Shown here: positions 1 to 7,814 of the stretch, one piece after another
Layout of the letters: each line of letters opens with the position of its first letter
Numbering within the stretch: position 1 is the stretch's first letter
Source of the DNA: CF-161 sp035259145
Lineage (GTDB): Bacteria; Chloroflexota; Dormibacteria; Dormibacterales; Dormibacteraceae
Length of the DNA: 40,214 bases
Direction of reading: 5' to 3'
Assembly: GCA_035259145.1 (NCBI GenBank)
Contig: DATFWQ010000183.1
Coordinates: 1-40,214, forward strand
Position numbers and translations under genes: made by a program
The notes under the pieces: generated by a model
Seen by the model: only the letters and a program-made list of their open reading frames with translations
Databases searched by the model: none
Told to the model about the DNA's origin: nothing

Positions 1-2
1 TC

Positions 3-215
3 GGACCGGGCAAGCTGCCCGAGCTCGGCGGGGCCCTCGGCCGCGGCATTCGCGAGTTCAGGAAGGTCTCGAGCGACATCACCGACGAGGTGAAGTCCGC
101 GGTCAACGTGCCAGAGCCGACCCCCACGGTCCACTCGGCAAGCGAGCCTGAGAAGACCCCCACGGTCCACTCGGCAAGCGAGCCCGAGAAGACCGAAGCC
201 GAGAAGAAGAGCTAA
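3..215 (+). CDS. tatA: Sec-independent translocase TatA/TatB-type protein, C-terminal part
   Basis: The gene is cut by the left edge; about 70 C-terminal residues are present. The first visible residues (GPGKLPELGGALGRGIREF) match the end of the TatA hinge and amphipathic helix (family pattern FGPxKLPELGxxLGxxIxxFR). A hydrophilic tail rich in Glu, Lys and Pro follows and holds two copies of a 12-residue repeat. TatA forms the membrane-thinning oligomer that lets folded twin-arginine substrates cross. The tatC gene begins 10 bases after the stop, so the two are very probably co-transcribed. The transmembrane helix lies outside the window. TatA and TatB cannot be told apart from this fragment; TatA is likelier because the tail is short. 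Confidence 0.8.
   Translation, partial: GPGKLPELGGALGRGIREFRKVSSDITDEVKSAVNVPEPTPTVHSASEPEKTPTVHSASEPEKTEAEKKS
120..191 (+). repeat. 36-bp tandem duplication inside the tatA tail
   Basis: Positions 120-155 and 156-191 are identical except for one silent change (CCT versus CCC). They encode two copies of TPTVHSASEPEK. The unit is a multiple of three, so the reading frame is kept. It looks like a recent slippage duplication in a disordered tail. Confidence 0.9.
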
Positions 216-225
216 CCGCCTTCCA

Positions 226-972
226 ATGGCCCTTCTGATCAGGGGCCGGCGCAGCTCGGTGGCGCGGGACCCGGAAGCCCGCATGTCCATCGTCGAGCAC
301 CTGGAGGATCTACGGCGGGCGCTGATCATCGCGTTGATCGGCTGGTTGGCGGTCACGATCGTCGCCTTCATCTTCTGGAGGCAGATCCTCGAGTTCCTGA
401 TCTACCGCGCGGGTCTGCAAAAGAGCGGGCTCATCTTCCTGGCGCCGACCGGCGCCTTCATGATCGGGCTCAAGATCGCATTTGTTGTGGGGCTGGTTGG
501 GGCGGCTCCGATCATCTTCTGGCAGCTCTGGTGGTTCATCAGCCCCGGCCTGCACGTCCACGAGAAGCGGCTGATCCTGCCCTTGATCGGGGCGACCAGC
601 TTCTTCTTCCTGGTAGGGATCAGCTTCTCGCTCTACGCGCTCCAGCTGATCATGAAAGTGCTGACCGGCTTTGCTCCCCCCGACCTGAGATATCTTCCCG
701 ACGGTGACCAGCTGCTCGGCTTCATCCTGCTCATCACTCTGGCGTTCGGCATGGTGTTCGAGCTGCCGGTCGTCCTCTATACGCTGGGACGGCTTGGCAT
801 CGTCAGCTCCAGGTGGCTGTACCGCACTCGGGCCTACTGGGTCATCGGGCTCGGCATCCTGGCCAACTTCATGACTCCTGGCGCCGATCCGCTGACCCCA
901 CTGCTGGTCTTCATTCCGCTCATGATCTTCTGGGAGGGCACGGCGCTCCTCCTCAAGCTCACCGGCCGCTGA
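226..972 (+). CDS. tatC: Twin-arginine translocase subunit TatC
   Basis: TatC is the polytopic inner-membrane receptor that binds the twin-arginine signal peptide. The 248-residue product has the family opening MSIVEHLEDLRRALI, an early aromatic first membrane helix, the segment FWQLWWFISPGLHVHEKR typical of the first periplasmic/cytoplasmic loop region, and about six hydrophobic helices ending in FIPLMIFWEGTALLL. The family usually starts at the MSIVEHL methionine, here at 283; the ATG at 226 adds 19 basic residues. Neither start has a strong Shine-Dalgarno, so the exact start is uncertain. The gene lies between tatA and rph, with only a 4-base gap to rph. Confidence 0.95.
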   Translation: MALLIRGRRSSVARDPEARMSIVEHLEDLRRALIIALIGWLAVTIVAFIFWRQILEFLIYRAGLQKSGLIFLAPTGAFMIGLKIAFVVGLVGAAPIIFWQLWWFISPGLHVHEKRLILPLIGATSFFFLVGISFSLYALQLIMKVLTGFAPPDLRYLPDGDQLLGFILLITLAFGMVFELPVVLYTLGRLGIVSSRWLYRTRAYWVIGLGILANFMTPGADPLTPLLVFIPLMIFWEGTALLLKLTGR

Positions 973-976
973 GAGC

Positions 977-1705
977 GTGCCCAGGCCGGACGGGCGCGAA
1001 CGCCCTGACGAGCTGCGCCCGACCAGGCTGGAGCTCGGCGTCAACGTGCACGCCGAAGGTTCCTGTCTGATCGAGACCGGCCGGACGCGGGTCTGGATCA
1101 CCGCCACGGTGGAGGACCGCGTGCCCGCTCATAGGCGCGGTTCGGGCCAGGGCTGGGTGACAGCCGAGTACTCGATGCTCCCACGCTCGACGCATGATCG
1201 GGGGCAGCGCGAGGCCAGCGTGGGCCGGATCGGCGGCCGGACCTACGAGATCCAGCGCTTGATCGGGCGCTCGCTCCGGACGGTGGTCGATATGCGAATG
1301 CTCGGCGAGCGCTCGATCACCCTCGACTGCGACGTGCTGCAGGCCGACGGCGGCACCCGCACTGCGTCGATCACGGGGGCATTCGTCGCCATGTATCAGG
1401 CGGTCAAGCGGATGCAGCAGACACGCATGCTCAACCGCAACCCGATCCGGGGCTTCGTAGCCGCAGTCAGCGTCGGCATCGTTGACGGCGAGCCCCGGCT
1501 CGACCTCGACTACACCGAGGACTTTCTCGCCCACACGGACATGAACGTGGTCATGGCGGACGACGGCCGCTTCATCGAGCTGCAGGCGACCGCCGAGAAG
1601 GAGCCCCTGAGCCGCGAGCACCTGGACACCCTGCTGGGACTGGCCTCGAAGGGGGTTCGTGAGCTGATCACCTACCAGAAGCGGGCAATCGCAGCGCTTG
1701 GCTGA
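977..1705 (+). CDS. rph: Ribonuclease PH
   Basis: RNase PH is a phosphate-dependent 3'-5' exoribonuclease that trims tRNA 3' ends in the cytoplasm. The 242-residue protein is of normal family length and carries the expected blocks: a basic N-terminus ending RPDELRPTRLELGV, GSGQGWVTAEYSMLPRST, the IGGRTYEIQRLIGRSLR segment, LDCDVLQADGGTRTASITGA and DLDYTEDFLAHTDMNVVM. Translation starts at GTG 977, four bases after the tatC stop, and the end overlaps the start of rdgB by 8 bases. The rph-rdgB pairing is common in Gram-positive and related bacteria and links RNA trimming with nucleotide-pool sanitation. Confidence 0.96.
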   Translation: MPRPDGRERPDELRPTRLELGVNVHAEGSCLIETGRTRVWITATVEDRVPAHRRGSGQGWVTAEYSMLPRSTHDRGQREASVGRIGGRTYEIQRLIGRSLRTVVDMRMLGERSITLDCDVLQADGGTRTASITGAFVAMYQAVKRMQQTRMLNRNPIRGFVAAVSVGIVDGEPRLDLDYTEDFLAHTDMNVVMADDGRFIELQATAEKEPLSREHLDTLLGLASKGVRELITYQKRAIAALG

Positions 1706-2303
1706 GCCACAACGCACGATCAAGCCTCGACTTCTGATCGCCTCCGGCAACCCAGGTAAGCTGACCGAGTACCGAGAGCTTCTGGCCGGATACGGCCTGG
1801 AGCTCGACGGCATGGAGACGGGTGTAGTCGAGCACGCCGACAGCTACGCCGCGAATGCGACCCTGAAGGCTGAGGCAGCCTGCGCCGCCGCTGGGCTGCC
1901 GGCAGTGGGCGACGACAGCGGGCTGGAGGTGGCTGGGCTGGACGGCTTTCCAGGTGTCCGCTCCGCGCGCCTCGGAGTCACCCAGGAAGCCCGCCACGAG
2001 CGGCTGTTCGCACGGCTCGCGGGCGTCCCGCGGCCCTGGCGGGCTCGATTCGTGTGCACGCTCGCACTTGCCATCCCCGGCCGGCCCACCCGCGTGTTCA
2101 CCGGCAGTCGTGAAGGGGAGGTGGTCGAACCGCGGGCCGGTAGTACCGGTTTCGGCTACGACCCGATCTTTCTGGTCCCCGAGGTGGGGAAGACGTTTGC
2201 AGAGATGACACCGACCCAGAAGCACCTCTGGAGCCACCGCGGGGCTGCGGTAAGGGCCATGGTCGAGAGCGGCGCCCTGGGCGAGATCACTGCGAACGCC
2301 TGA
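1698..2303 (+). CDS. rdgB: XTP/dITP pyrophosphatase (RdgB/HAM1 family)
   Basis: This enzyme hydrolyses non-canonical purine triphosphates (dITP, XTP) to monophosphates and keeps deaminated purines out of DNA and RNA. The 201-residue protein has the family signatures SGNPGKLTEY near the N-terminus, GDDSGLEV, GFPGVRSAR and TGFGYDPIFLVP, followed by the C-terminal KHLWSHRGAA segment (family: K-x-x-SHR). The only suitable start is TTG 1698, inside the end of rph. Its stop lies 17 bases into the convergent selenoprotein gene. It closes the tatA-tatC-rph-rdgB block. Confidence 0.96.
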   Translation: MAEPQRTIKPRLLIASGNPGKLTEYRELLAGYGLELDGMETGVVEHADSYAANATLKAEAACAAAGLPAVGDDSGLEVAGLDGFPGVRSARLGVTQEARHERLFARLAGVPRPWRARFVCTLALAIPGRPTRVFTGSREGEVVEPRAGSTGFGYDPIFLVPEVGKTFAEMTPTQKHLWSHRGAAVRAMVESGALGEITANA

Positions 2304-2826
2304 CGTCCGACCCCAGGGCGGCAAGCGCGGCGTCCACGTTTGGGCGGTCTGCGGCGCTGGAGTGGATCTCGGCATAGCGGATCTCGCCTCCTCTGGCCAC
2401 TGCGAAGAAGCCGCCGAGCTGGAAAGCGTCGCCCTCGACACTGGTCTGCGGGTGCCCGGCGCTGACGGCGCGCATGCCGGCGAGCAGGCTTCGCGGTCCG
2501 AGGGTGCCCAAGAGGCTGCGCTTCAGTCCGAGCTCCTGGTAGCTCTCTCGAGACGGGTCGGTGTAGACCTCGAAACCACGGACCTGGCGCTCCTGGAACT
2601 GCTTCGCAAACTCGACGGCACCGTTGCCAACGAAGACCAGGTCCGCGCCAGTGGCACTGATGTCACCACTCCTGCTGCGCAACTGCGCGGCTGTCTCCTT
2701 GCAGTGCGTTCAACCGAAATGCCGGACGTAGGCGAGGATGAGGGCCCGGTCCGCTGCGATGTCACGGAGGTTGACCTCGCGGCCTTCCGTGTCGAAGAGG
2801 GTCAGGTCGGGGAGCCGGGCGGCCAT
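2287..2826 (-). CDS. Peroxiredoxin-like (AhpC/TSA-type) protein, probable selenoprotein with U39-x-x-C42
   Basis: Reading from ATG 2826-2824 through an in-frame UGA at 2712-2710 gives a continuous 179-residue protein. Upstream of the UGA lies a normal thioredoxin-fold start (MAARLPDLTLFDTEGREVNL, then ALILAYVRHFG). Downstream come THCKETAAQL, DLVFVGNGAVEFAKQF, a FEVYTDPSRESYQELGL block and a C-terminal GGFFAVARGGEIRYAEIHSSAADRP. Homologues of this AhpC/TSA-like family read FxRHFGCxxC at the active site, so the UGA replaces the first catalytic Cys. That is the classical place for selenocysteine. A gene caller that stops at UGA would report only the last 131 residues and lose the active site. 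A TACGTT box 9 nt before the ATG suggests a leaderless mRNA. The gene follows the xanthine dehydrogenase gene by 58 bases and converges on rdgB. Substrate unknown; a thiol peroxidase or reductase role is inferred. Confidence 0.85.
2672..2712 (-). promoter_or_regulatory. Candidate bacterial SECIS element following the UGA codon
   Basis: After the UGA (2712-2710) the mRNA can form GCGC-AGUU-GCGC (2688-2685 with 2680-2677). It is extended by two more pairs across a C-A mismatch, or alternatively closed by an outer CUGC/GCAG pairing (2704-2701 with 2675-2672). The apical loop starts 25 nt after the UGA and has G at its second position followed by U. Both agree with the known bacterial SECIS rules (loop 16-37 nt from UGA, G among the first two loop bases). 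The inner stem is only 4 bp, so the structure is plausible rather than proven. Confidence 0.5.
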
Positions 2827-2835
2827 GCGCAGTTA

Positions 2836-2841
2836 AACGTA
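2836..2841 (-). promoter_or_regulatory. Possible -10 box for a leaderless selenoprotein transcript
   Basis: On the minus strand TACGTT ends 9 nt before the ATG at 2826, and no Shine-Dalgarno sequence intervenes. No convincing -35 box is seen. The arrangement matches other genes of this window with TAnnnT just before the start codon. Confidence 0.3.
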
Positions 2842-2884
2842 ACCGAGCTGGGGTGAGATCGGCGCGCAACTCTGGCTATCGCCG

Positions 2885-5119
2885 TCATTGCGCGATGTCC
2901 TGGGGCCGGATCGGTACCCGCGTCAGCGGCCGGCCGGTAGCCGCCCTGATCGCCGCCACGATGGCTGGGGTCGACGAGATGGTGGGCGGCTCTCCCGCCC
3001 CCTTGAGCCCATAGGGTGCCTCAGGGTCTCCCAGTTCCAGGATCTCGGCGCGGACCGGCGGCATGTCCAGGATGGTAGGGATCAGGTAGTCGGTGAAGGA
3101 GGGGTTGCGCACGACCCCGCCCTCTACCTGGACTTCCTCCATCAGCGCCAGGCCGAGCCCCTGCGCCGTACCCCCCTCCAGCTGACCCTCAACGGCCTGC
3201 GGGTTGATCGCGCGCCCGACGTCCTGCACCGTGGCGATCTCGACCACCCTCACCATTCCCAGCTCGACGTCCACGTCGACCACCGCCCTGTGTGCGGCGA
3301 ATGCGTGCTGAACGTGCGCATGCCCCTGACCGGTCTCCGGATCGAGTGGCTGCGTCGGCCGGTGGCGAAACTCGCGGGTCGCCTCGACCGCCTCTCCCGC
3401 CAGCAGAGCGATGAGTTCCGACGACGCCTGCTCCCAGTCGCCGGATCCCGCACGGCGCAAGATTTCCTGGCGGACGGCCTGACACGCCGCCTGCACCGCA
3501 CCGCCCGTGCAGTAGGTCTGCCGCGATGCCGAGGACGACCCTGCTGACCCGACAGAGGTGTCGGAGGGATGGACCACAACCTCTTCCACACCCAGCTCCG
3601 TGCGAGCGACCTGGGCGCAGACTGTCACCAGACCCTGTCCGACCTCGGCGGCCGCCGTGTGCACGTTGACCACCGGCCGGCCATCGGCGAGCTCGAGTCG
3701 CACCCGGGCGGTCGAGTAATCATCAAAGCCCTCTGAAAAGCCCACGTTCTTGAAGCCGACCGCATAGCCGACGCCTCGGCGCAGTCCCTCGCCGTGAGTC
3801 GTGTTCGAGACTCCGCCGGGCAGCGCGCGGAGGTCCGCGGGCGATGTGACCTGATCGGCAGGGTCCGGTAGCGCCTGGAGACGCTTCAACAGCTCCGCCA
3901 CCGGTACCGGGCCCCGGACACGCTGCCCCGTCGGCAGGACGGCGTCTCCCCCGTGCATGGCGTTGCGAAGGCGGAGCTCGATCGGGCTGATCCCCAGCAC
4001 ATCTGCCAGTCGATCCATCTGCGACTCATAGGCGAAGCAGGTCTGGACCGCTCCGAAGCCACGCATGGCGCCGCAGGGAGGGTTGTTGGTATAGGCGATG
4101 ATCGAGTCGATGCTGGCGTTGGGGCACCGGTATGGCCCGACGGCGAAGCAGGCCGCGTTGGCCGCAACTGCCGGTGAGCTCGAGGTGTACGCGCCACCGT
4201 CCAGCAAGATCCGGGCTCGGACGTAGACGAGCCTCCCGTCCCGGGTGGCGCCATGCTCGTAGGTCAGCCGGCCGGGGTGACGGTGCACGTGCCCGAAGAA
4301 AGACTCCTCGCGCGAGTACACGATCTTGACCGGCCGCCTCGTGCGTAGGGCCAGCAGGCAGGCGTGGATCTGCATGGACACGTCCTCGCGCGCACCAAAC
4401 GCCCCGCCGACGCCGGCGAGCGTCAGCCGGACCTTGTCGGGAGCCAGGCCCAGGCTCATGGCAATCTGATCGCGATCGCGGTGCAGCCACTGAGTGGCTA
4501 TGTAGAGGTCGACACCCCCGTCCTCGGCGGGCACCGCCAGGCCGGACTCGGGTCCCAGCGGTGCCTGATCTTGCATGCCAAGCTCGTAGACGCCGCTAAC
4601 CACGACGTCGGCGCTCGCGGTGGCGTCGCCGCGGCGAATCTTCACGTGCCGCGTCACGTTGCCGCGAGGGTGGAGCAGCGGGGCGTCAGGGCTGATCGCA
4701 ACCTCCGGGTCGGTCAGCGGCTCCAGCGCCTCGTAGTCGACGTTGACGAGCCCGGCTGCGCGCCGCGCCGTCTCTGGATGGTCGGCCGCCACAATCGCGA
4801 CCGCCTCTCCCTGGAAGCGGACCACGTCCCAGGCAAGAACCGGCTGGTCGGCGACCTCGAGGCCAAAGAGCTTGTGCCCGGGCACGTCCTCGTGGGTGAG
4901 TACGGCGTGGACGCCTCGCAGTGCAAGCGCCGTCGAGACGTCGATTCGGCGGATGCGAGCGTGGGGATGAGGACAACGAACGGTGGCGCCCCAGAGCATG
5001 AATGGTGCCCAGAGGTCGGACGAGTAGGCAAACTCGCCCTTGACCTTCGGGGTGGCGTCGGGGCGGCCCACGCTCTCGCCGACCCCGAGCACCTCTCGTG
5101 TGCGCAGCGTCTTTGTCAC
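2885..5119 (-). CDS. Xanthine dehydrogenase, molybdenum-cofactor-binding subunit
   Basis: This is the large catalytic subunit of a three-protein xanthine dehydrogenase that hydroxylates hypoxanthine/xanthine to urate. The 744-residue protein has the N-terminal a/b hammerhead domain (about 15-130; VGRPDATPKVKGEFAYSSD, with HPHARI) and the MoCo-binding domain with GVGGAFGAREDVS, AMRGFGAVQ, AAEVGQGLVTVCAQ and near the end LKGAGEPPTISSTPAI, whose Glu corresponds to the catalytic Glu of the family. The CO-dehydrogenase signature AYxCSFR is absent, which favours a purine-type enzyme. Translation starts at GTG 5119, overlapping the previous stop by 4 nt (GTGA). Its 2Fe-2S and FAD partners lie upstream in the same operon with uricase. 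Confidence 0.92.
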   Translation of the reverse strand: MTKTLRTREVLGVGESVGRPDATPKVKGEFAYSSDLWAPFMLWGATVRCPHPHARIRRIDVSTALALRGVHAVLTHEDVPGHKLFGLEVADQPVLAWDVVRFQGEAVAIVAADHPETARRAAGLVNVDYEALEPLTDPEVAISPDAPLLHPRGNVTRHVKIRRGDATASADVVVSGVYELGMQDQAPLGPESGLAVPAEDGGVDLYIATQWLHRDRDQIAMSLGLAPDKVRLTLAGVGGAFGAREDVSMQIHACLLALRTRRPVKIVYSREESFFGHVHRHPGRLTYEHGATRDGRLVYVRARILLDGGAYTSSSPAVAANAACFAVGPYRCPNASIDSIIAYTNNPPCGAMRGFGAVQTCFAYESQMDRLADVLGISPIELRLRNAMHGGDAVLPTGQRVRGPVPVAELLKRLQALPDPADQVTSPADLRALPGGVSNTTHGEGLRRGVGYAVGFKNVGFSEGFDDYSTARVRLELADGRPVVNVHTAAAEVGQGLVTVCAQVARTELGVEEVVVHPSDTSVGSAGSSSASRQTYCTGGAVQAACQAVRQEILRRAGSGDWEQASSELIALLAGEAVEATREFRHRPTQPLDPETGQGHAHVQHAFAAHRAVVDVDVELGMVRVVEIATVQDVGRAINPQAVEGQLEGGTAQGLGLALMEEVQVEGGVVRNPSFTDYLIPTILDMPPVRAEILELGDPEAPYGLKGAGEPPTISSTPAIVAAIRAATGRPLTRVPIRPQDIAQ

Positions 5120-6477
5120 GACAGGGCCTCCACCCGCTCGACCAGCCGCCGGTGCGCACGCCTGGCTCCGCGAGCGATCTCGTGCTCGGAGCCGGTCAGC
5201 AGAGTGCCGTTCCCCACCACCTGCCGGCCGCCAATCAGCAGCAGCTCCAGCGGCGCCGGCGGTCCGAACACCAGCGCTGCCACCGGATCGGCCACGTCAG
5301 CATGGCCGAGGCCGTCCACGCGCCAGAGCGCCACGTCGGCCAGCTTGCCGGTCTCGAGTGAGCCAAGCTCGTTGTGACGGCCGAGGCAGCGGGCACCCTC
5401 CATGGTTCCCATCGCCAGTGCCTGTCGTGCCGACAGGGCGGCGGGACCGCCGCGCAGCCGTGCGAAGAGGAGCGCCTGCCGCATCTCGGACAGCAGCTGC
5501 CCCGATTCGTTGGACGCGGCGCCGTCTACGCCCAGGCCGACCGGCGCGCCACCGGCGAGCAGATCGGCCACAGGCGCGATGCCCGCTCCGAGGCGGCCGT
5601 TTGAGCTCGGGCAGTGTGCGACCCCGGTGCCCGTCGCGGCGAACCGCGTTACCGCCTCGGGTGCGAGGTGCACGCAGTGCGCCAGCCAGACGTCATCAGC
5701 CAGCCAGCCCAGCCGGTCCAGGTACTCGGCGGGGGTGCAGCCGAAGCGCTCCTGGCAGAAGCTCTTCTCCTCCACAGTCTCGGCCAGATGCGTGTGCAGC
5801 CGGACGCCGCGGGTCCGGGCCAGCTCCGCCGATTCGCGCATCAGCTGCTCGCTGACGGAAAAGGGCGAGCACGGGGCCACCCCGATCCGGAGCATCGCGC
5901 TCGAGGAAGCGTCGTGATAACGATCGATGGCGGCCGCTGTGGCAGCGAGGATCGAGTCCAGATCCTCGACGGCTTCGTCCGGCGGCAGCCCGCCACGAGA
6001 GCGGCCGAGGTCCATCGAGCCACGGCAGGCGTGGAAGCGCAGTCCGATCTGTCGGGCGGCCTCGATCTCGGCCTCGAGCAGGTCGCCGCCAGCGCGCGGA
6101 AAGACGTAGTGGTGATCCACGGTGGTTGTGCAGCCTGAAAGCGCCAGCCCCGCCAGAGCCGCCCGGGCCGCGGCGTGCTCGAGCTCGGCATCCAGCCTCA
6201 CCCAGATCGGGTAGAGCTCGACCAGCCACTCGAACAGCGTCGACTGTTGGGCAAGCCCGCGGGTGATCCACTGATAGAAGTGGTGGTGGCAGTTGACCAG
6301 TCCCGGAGTGGCCAGGCAGCCGTGGCCGTCGATCCGGGTGGCCGTGGAGGGGTGAGCCGCGGCACCCGCGGCGACCGAGGTGATGCGGTCGCCGTCGATC
6401 ACAAGGTGTCCGTGCGCGTGCTCCGTGCCTGCGCCGTCCACCGTCGCAATGGCGCAGCCGTCGATCACCAGCGTCAT
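5116..6477 (-). CDS. 8-oxoguanine deaminase / guanine deaminase-like amidohydrolase
   Basis: A 453-residue metal-dependent amidohydrolase. Metal-site motifs in order: GLVNCHHHFYQW (strand-1 histidines), LHTHLAET (strand-5 His with following Glu), LAHCVHL (strand-6 His) and LGVDGAASNE (strand-8 Asp). The HHHFYQWxTR block and the GVAHCPSSNGRLGAGIAPV run are characteristic of the 8-oxoguanine deaminase branch. That enzyme turns 8-oxoguanine directly into urate; plain guanine deamination would give xanthine. Either product is consumed by neighbouring enzymes. A longer in-frame extension upstream is unsupported; ATG 6477 overlaps the preceding stop as ATGA, and the gene overlaps the following one by GTGA. 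It lies between two xanthine dehydrogenase subunit genes, which ties it firmly to purine breakdown. Confidence 0.88.
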   Translation of the reverse strand: MTLVIDGCAIATVDGAGTEHAHGHLVIDGDRITSVAAGAAAHPSTATRIDGHGCLATPGLVNCHHHFYQWITRGLAQQSTLFEWLVELYPIWVRLDAELEHAAARAALAGLALSGCTTTVDHHYVFPRAGGDLLEAEIEAARQIGLRFHACRGSMDLGRSRGGLPPDEAVEDLDSILAATAAAIDRYHDASSSAMLRIGVAPCSPFSVSEQLMRESAELARTRGVRLHTHLAETVEEKSFCQERFGCTPAEYLDRLGWLADDVWLAHCVHLAPEAVTRFAATGTGVAHCPSSNGRLGAGIAPVADLLAGGAPVGLGVDGAASNESGQLLSEMRQALLFARLRGGPAALSARQALAMGTMEGARCLGRHNELGSLETGKLADVALWRVDGLGHADVADPVAALVFGPPAPLELLLIGGRQVVGNGTLLTGSEHEIARGARRAHRRLVERVEALS

Positions 6478-6944
6478 GGCCGGCCCATCCTGGCGCCGGC
6501 GAGCCGGACTGCGTCCAGAATCTTTGTGTAACCGGTGCAGCGGCATAGATTGCCGGCCAGGGCCTCGCGTATCTCGGGCTCGATCGGATCCGGGTTCGTC
6601 TGGAGCAGGTCGTACGCCGCCATGATCAGGCCCGGGGTGCAGAAGCCGCACTGTACTGCCCCCGCCTCGACGAAAGCCTCCTGAACTGGATGCAGCGCGG
6701 CGTGCTGCGCGAGGCCCTCGATGGTCACGAGATCCCGGCCGTCCACCTGCATGGCCAGCACCAGGCAGGCGCAGACCAGGGTTCCGTCCAGGAGCACCGA
6801 GCAGGATCCGCACTCGCCCTGCTCGCAGGCGTTCTTGGAGCCTAACAGGCCCATCCGATCCCTCAGGACATAGAGCAGCGACTCGCCTTCCCACAGCACG
6901 TCCACCTGGCGCTCGTGGCCGTTGACCCGGCAAGCGAGCCTCAC
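6474..6944 (-). CDS. Xanthine dehydrogenase, 2Fe-2S subunit
   Basis: This small electron-transfer subunit carries two 2Fe-2S clusters. From GTG 6944 the protein has 156 residues. The plant-ferredoxin-type cluster is bound by C40, C45, C48 and C60 (CEQGECGSC, then VCACLVLA). The second, helical-domain cluster uses QCGFCTPG and LCRCTGY. GTG 6944 overlaps the FAD-subunit stop as GTGA, the same coupling seen at other joints of this operon; a GTG at 6971 would add nine residues but has no ribosome-binding site. The protein should pass electrons from the molybdenum subunit to the FAD subunit. Confidence 0.94.
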   Translation of the reverse strand: MRLACRVNGHERQVDVLWEGESLLYVLRDRMGLLGSKNACEQGECGSCSVLLDGTLVCACLVLAMQVDGRDLVTIEGLAQHAALHPVQEAFVEAGAVQCGFCTPGLIMAAYDLLQTNPDPIEPEIREALAGNLCRCTGYTKILDAVRLAGARMGRP

Positions 6945-7813
6945 GGCTGCCGGCCTCGGTATTCGGCCCACGCCCAGGAAAGGGTGCGCCGTGCCATCAC
7001 ACTCAGTGCGTGGCGGCGGTAGCCGGCCCTGCCCCGGACATCGTCAATGGGCCGCGCGGCTTTTGCCACCAGGACGCCGAATCGGTCTGCCGCGCCGGCC
7101 GGGAGCTCCGCCCGGCTGGTCCACCGGTCATCGTCAGCCAGGACGCGTTCGATGAAGCCCTGGGCTTCTTCGGCCACCAGCGGCGTCGGGCCGGCCGAAC
7201 CGATGCCAGTCCCGACCCGCCGGCGGACCGGGTCCAGCTCGAGCGCGAAGGAGGCGACCGCGATAACCATCGCATTGCGGGTGCCGACCTTGGCGAACTG
7301 CTGCGGACCGCTGGCCGGCGGGGCCCAGAAGGCGGCGATCAGTTCGTCGGACCTCAACACGCTCCGTTTGGGCCCGATGCAGAACGCGCGCATGGGGACG
7401 CGCCTCGAGCCGCCGATCGACGCAACCTCGACCTCGGCCTCGGCGGCCAGCAGTGGGGGCAGAGCGTCACCGGCAGGGGAAGCCGTGCCCAGGTTGCCGC
7501 CCACCGTGCCGCGGTTGCGTATCTGCGGCGAGCCGACCGTACGCGATGCGATGGCAAGGCCGGGCAGGCGATCGCCGAGCTCGCTGATGATCCGGGTGTA
7601 CGTCACACCGGCCCCGACCCGCAGCCAGCCGTCCACCTGGGCCCACTCGGAGAGGTCGGGAACCCTCGTCAGGTCGAGCAACGCCTCCGGACGGCGCCGA
7701 TCGAAGTTGAGCTCGACCATGACGTCGGTGCCACCCAGGATGGGGAGGGCCTCTGGACGATCCGCCTTCATGGCCAGGGCCTCGTGCCACGTGGTGGGCT
7801 GCAGGAAGTCCAC
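6941..7813 (-). CDS. Xanthine dehydrogenase, FAD-binding subunit
   Basis: A 290-residue medium subunit of the CoxM/XdhB type. FAD-binding motifs are PILGGTDVMVELN near residue 24 and IRNRGTVGGNLGTASPAGD around residues 97-115. The C-terminal half has the CO-dehydrogenase flavoprotein C-domain appearance (GSAGPTPLVAEEAQGF). It takes electrons from the 2Fe-2S subunit and delivers them to NAD+ or another acceptor. GTG 7813 starts one base after the uricase stop, so translation is coupled. Separate FAD, FeS and Mo genes are normal for bacterial three-subunit enzymes; the unusual point is the deaminase gene inserted between FeS and Mo subunits. Confidence 0.92.
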   Translation of the reverse strand: MDFLQPTTWHEALAMKADRPEALPILGGTDVMVELNFDRRRPEALLDLTRVPDLSEWAQVDGWLRVGAGVTYTRIISELGDRLPGLAIASRTVGSPQIRNRGTVGGNLGTASPAGDALPPLLAAEAEVEVASIGGSRRVPMRAFCIGPKRSVLRSDELIAAFWAPPASGPQQFAKVGTRNAMVIAVASFALELDPVRRRVGTGIGSAGPTPLVAEEAQGFIERVLADDDRWTSRAELPAGAADRFGVLVAKAARPIDDVRGRAGYRRHALSVMARRTLSWAWAEYRGRQP

Positions 7814-7814
7814 G

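Noticed and set aside
310..1107. Long minus-strand open frames over tatC and rph
   Set aside because: They are rich in Arg, Asp, Glu and Gln with no domain pattern, and clearly antisense to well-identified genes.
2287..2826. Reading the UGA at 2710-2712 as a frameshift or pseudogene
   Set aside because: The same frame is open and family-like on both sides, and the UGA falls on the catalytic Cys codon. Selenocysteine explains it without any indel.
2362..2856. Plus-strand open frame of 164 codons opposite the selenoprotein
   Set aside because: It is antisense to a recognisable protein and matches no family; long opposite frames are common at this GC content.
6478..6933. N-terminal extension of the 8-oxoguanine deaminase across the 2Fe-2S subunit gene
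   Set aside because: The extension is out of frame with a real gene and low-complexity. ATG 6477 forms a standard ATGA overlap.
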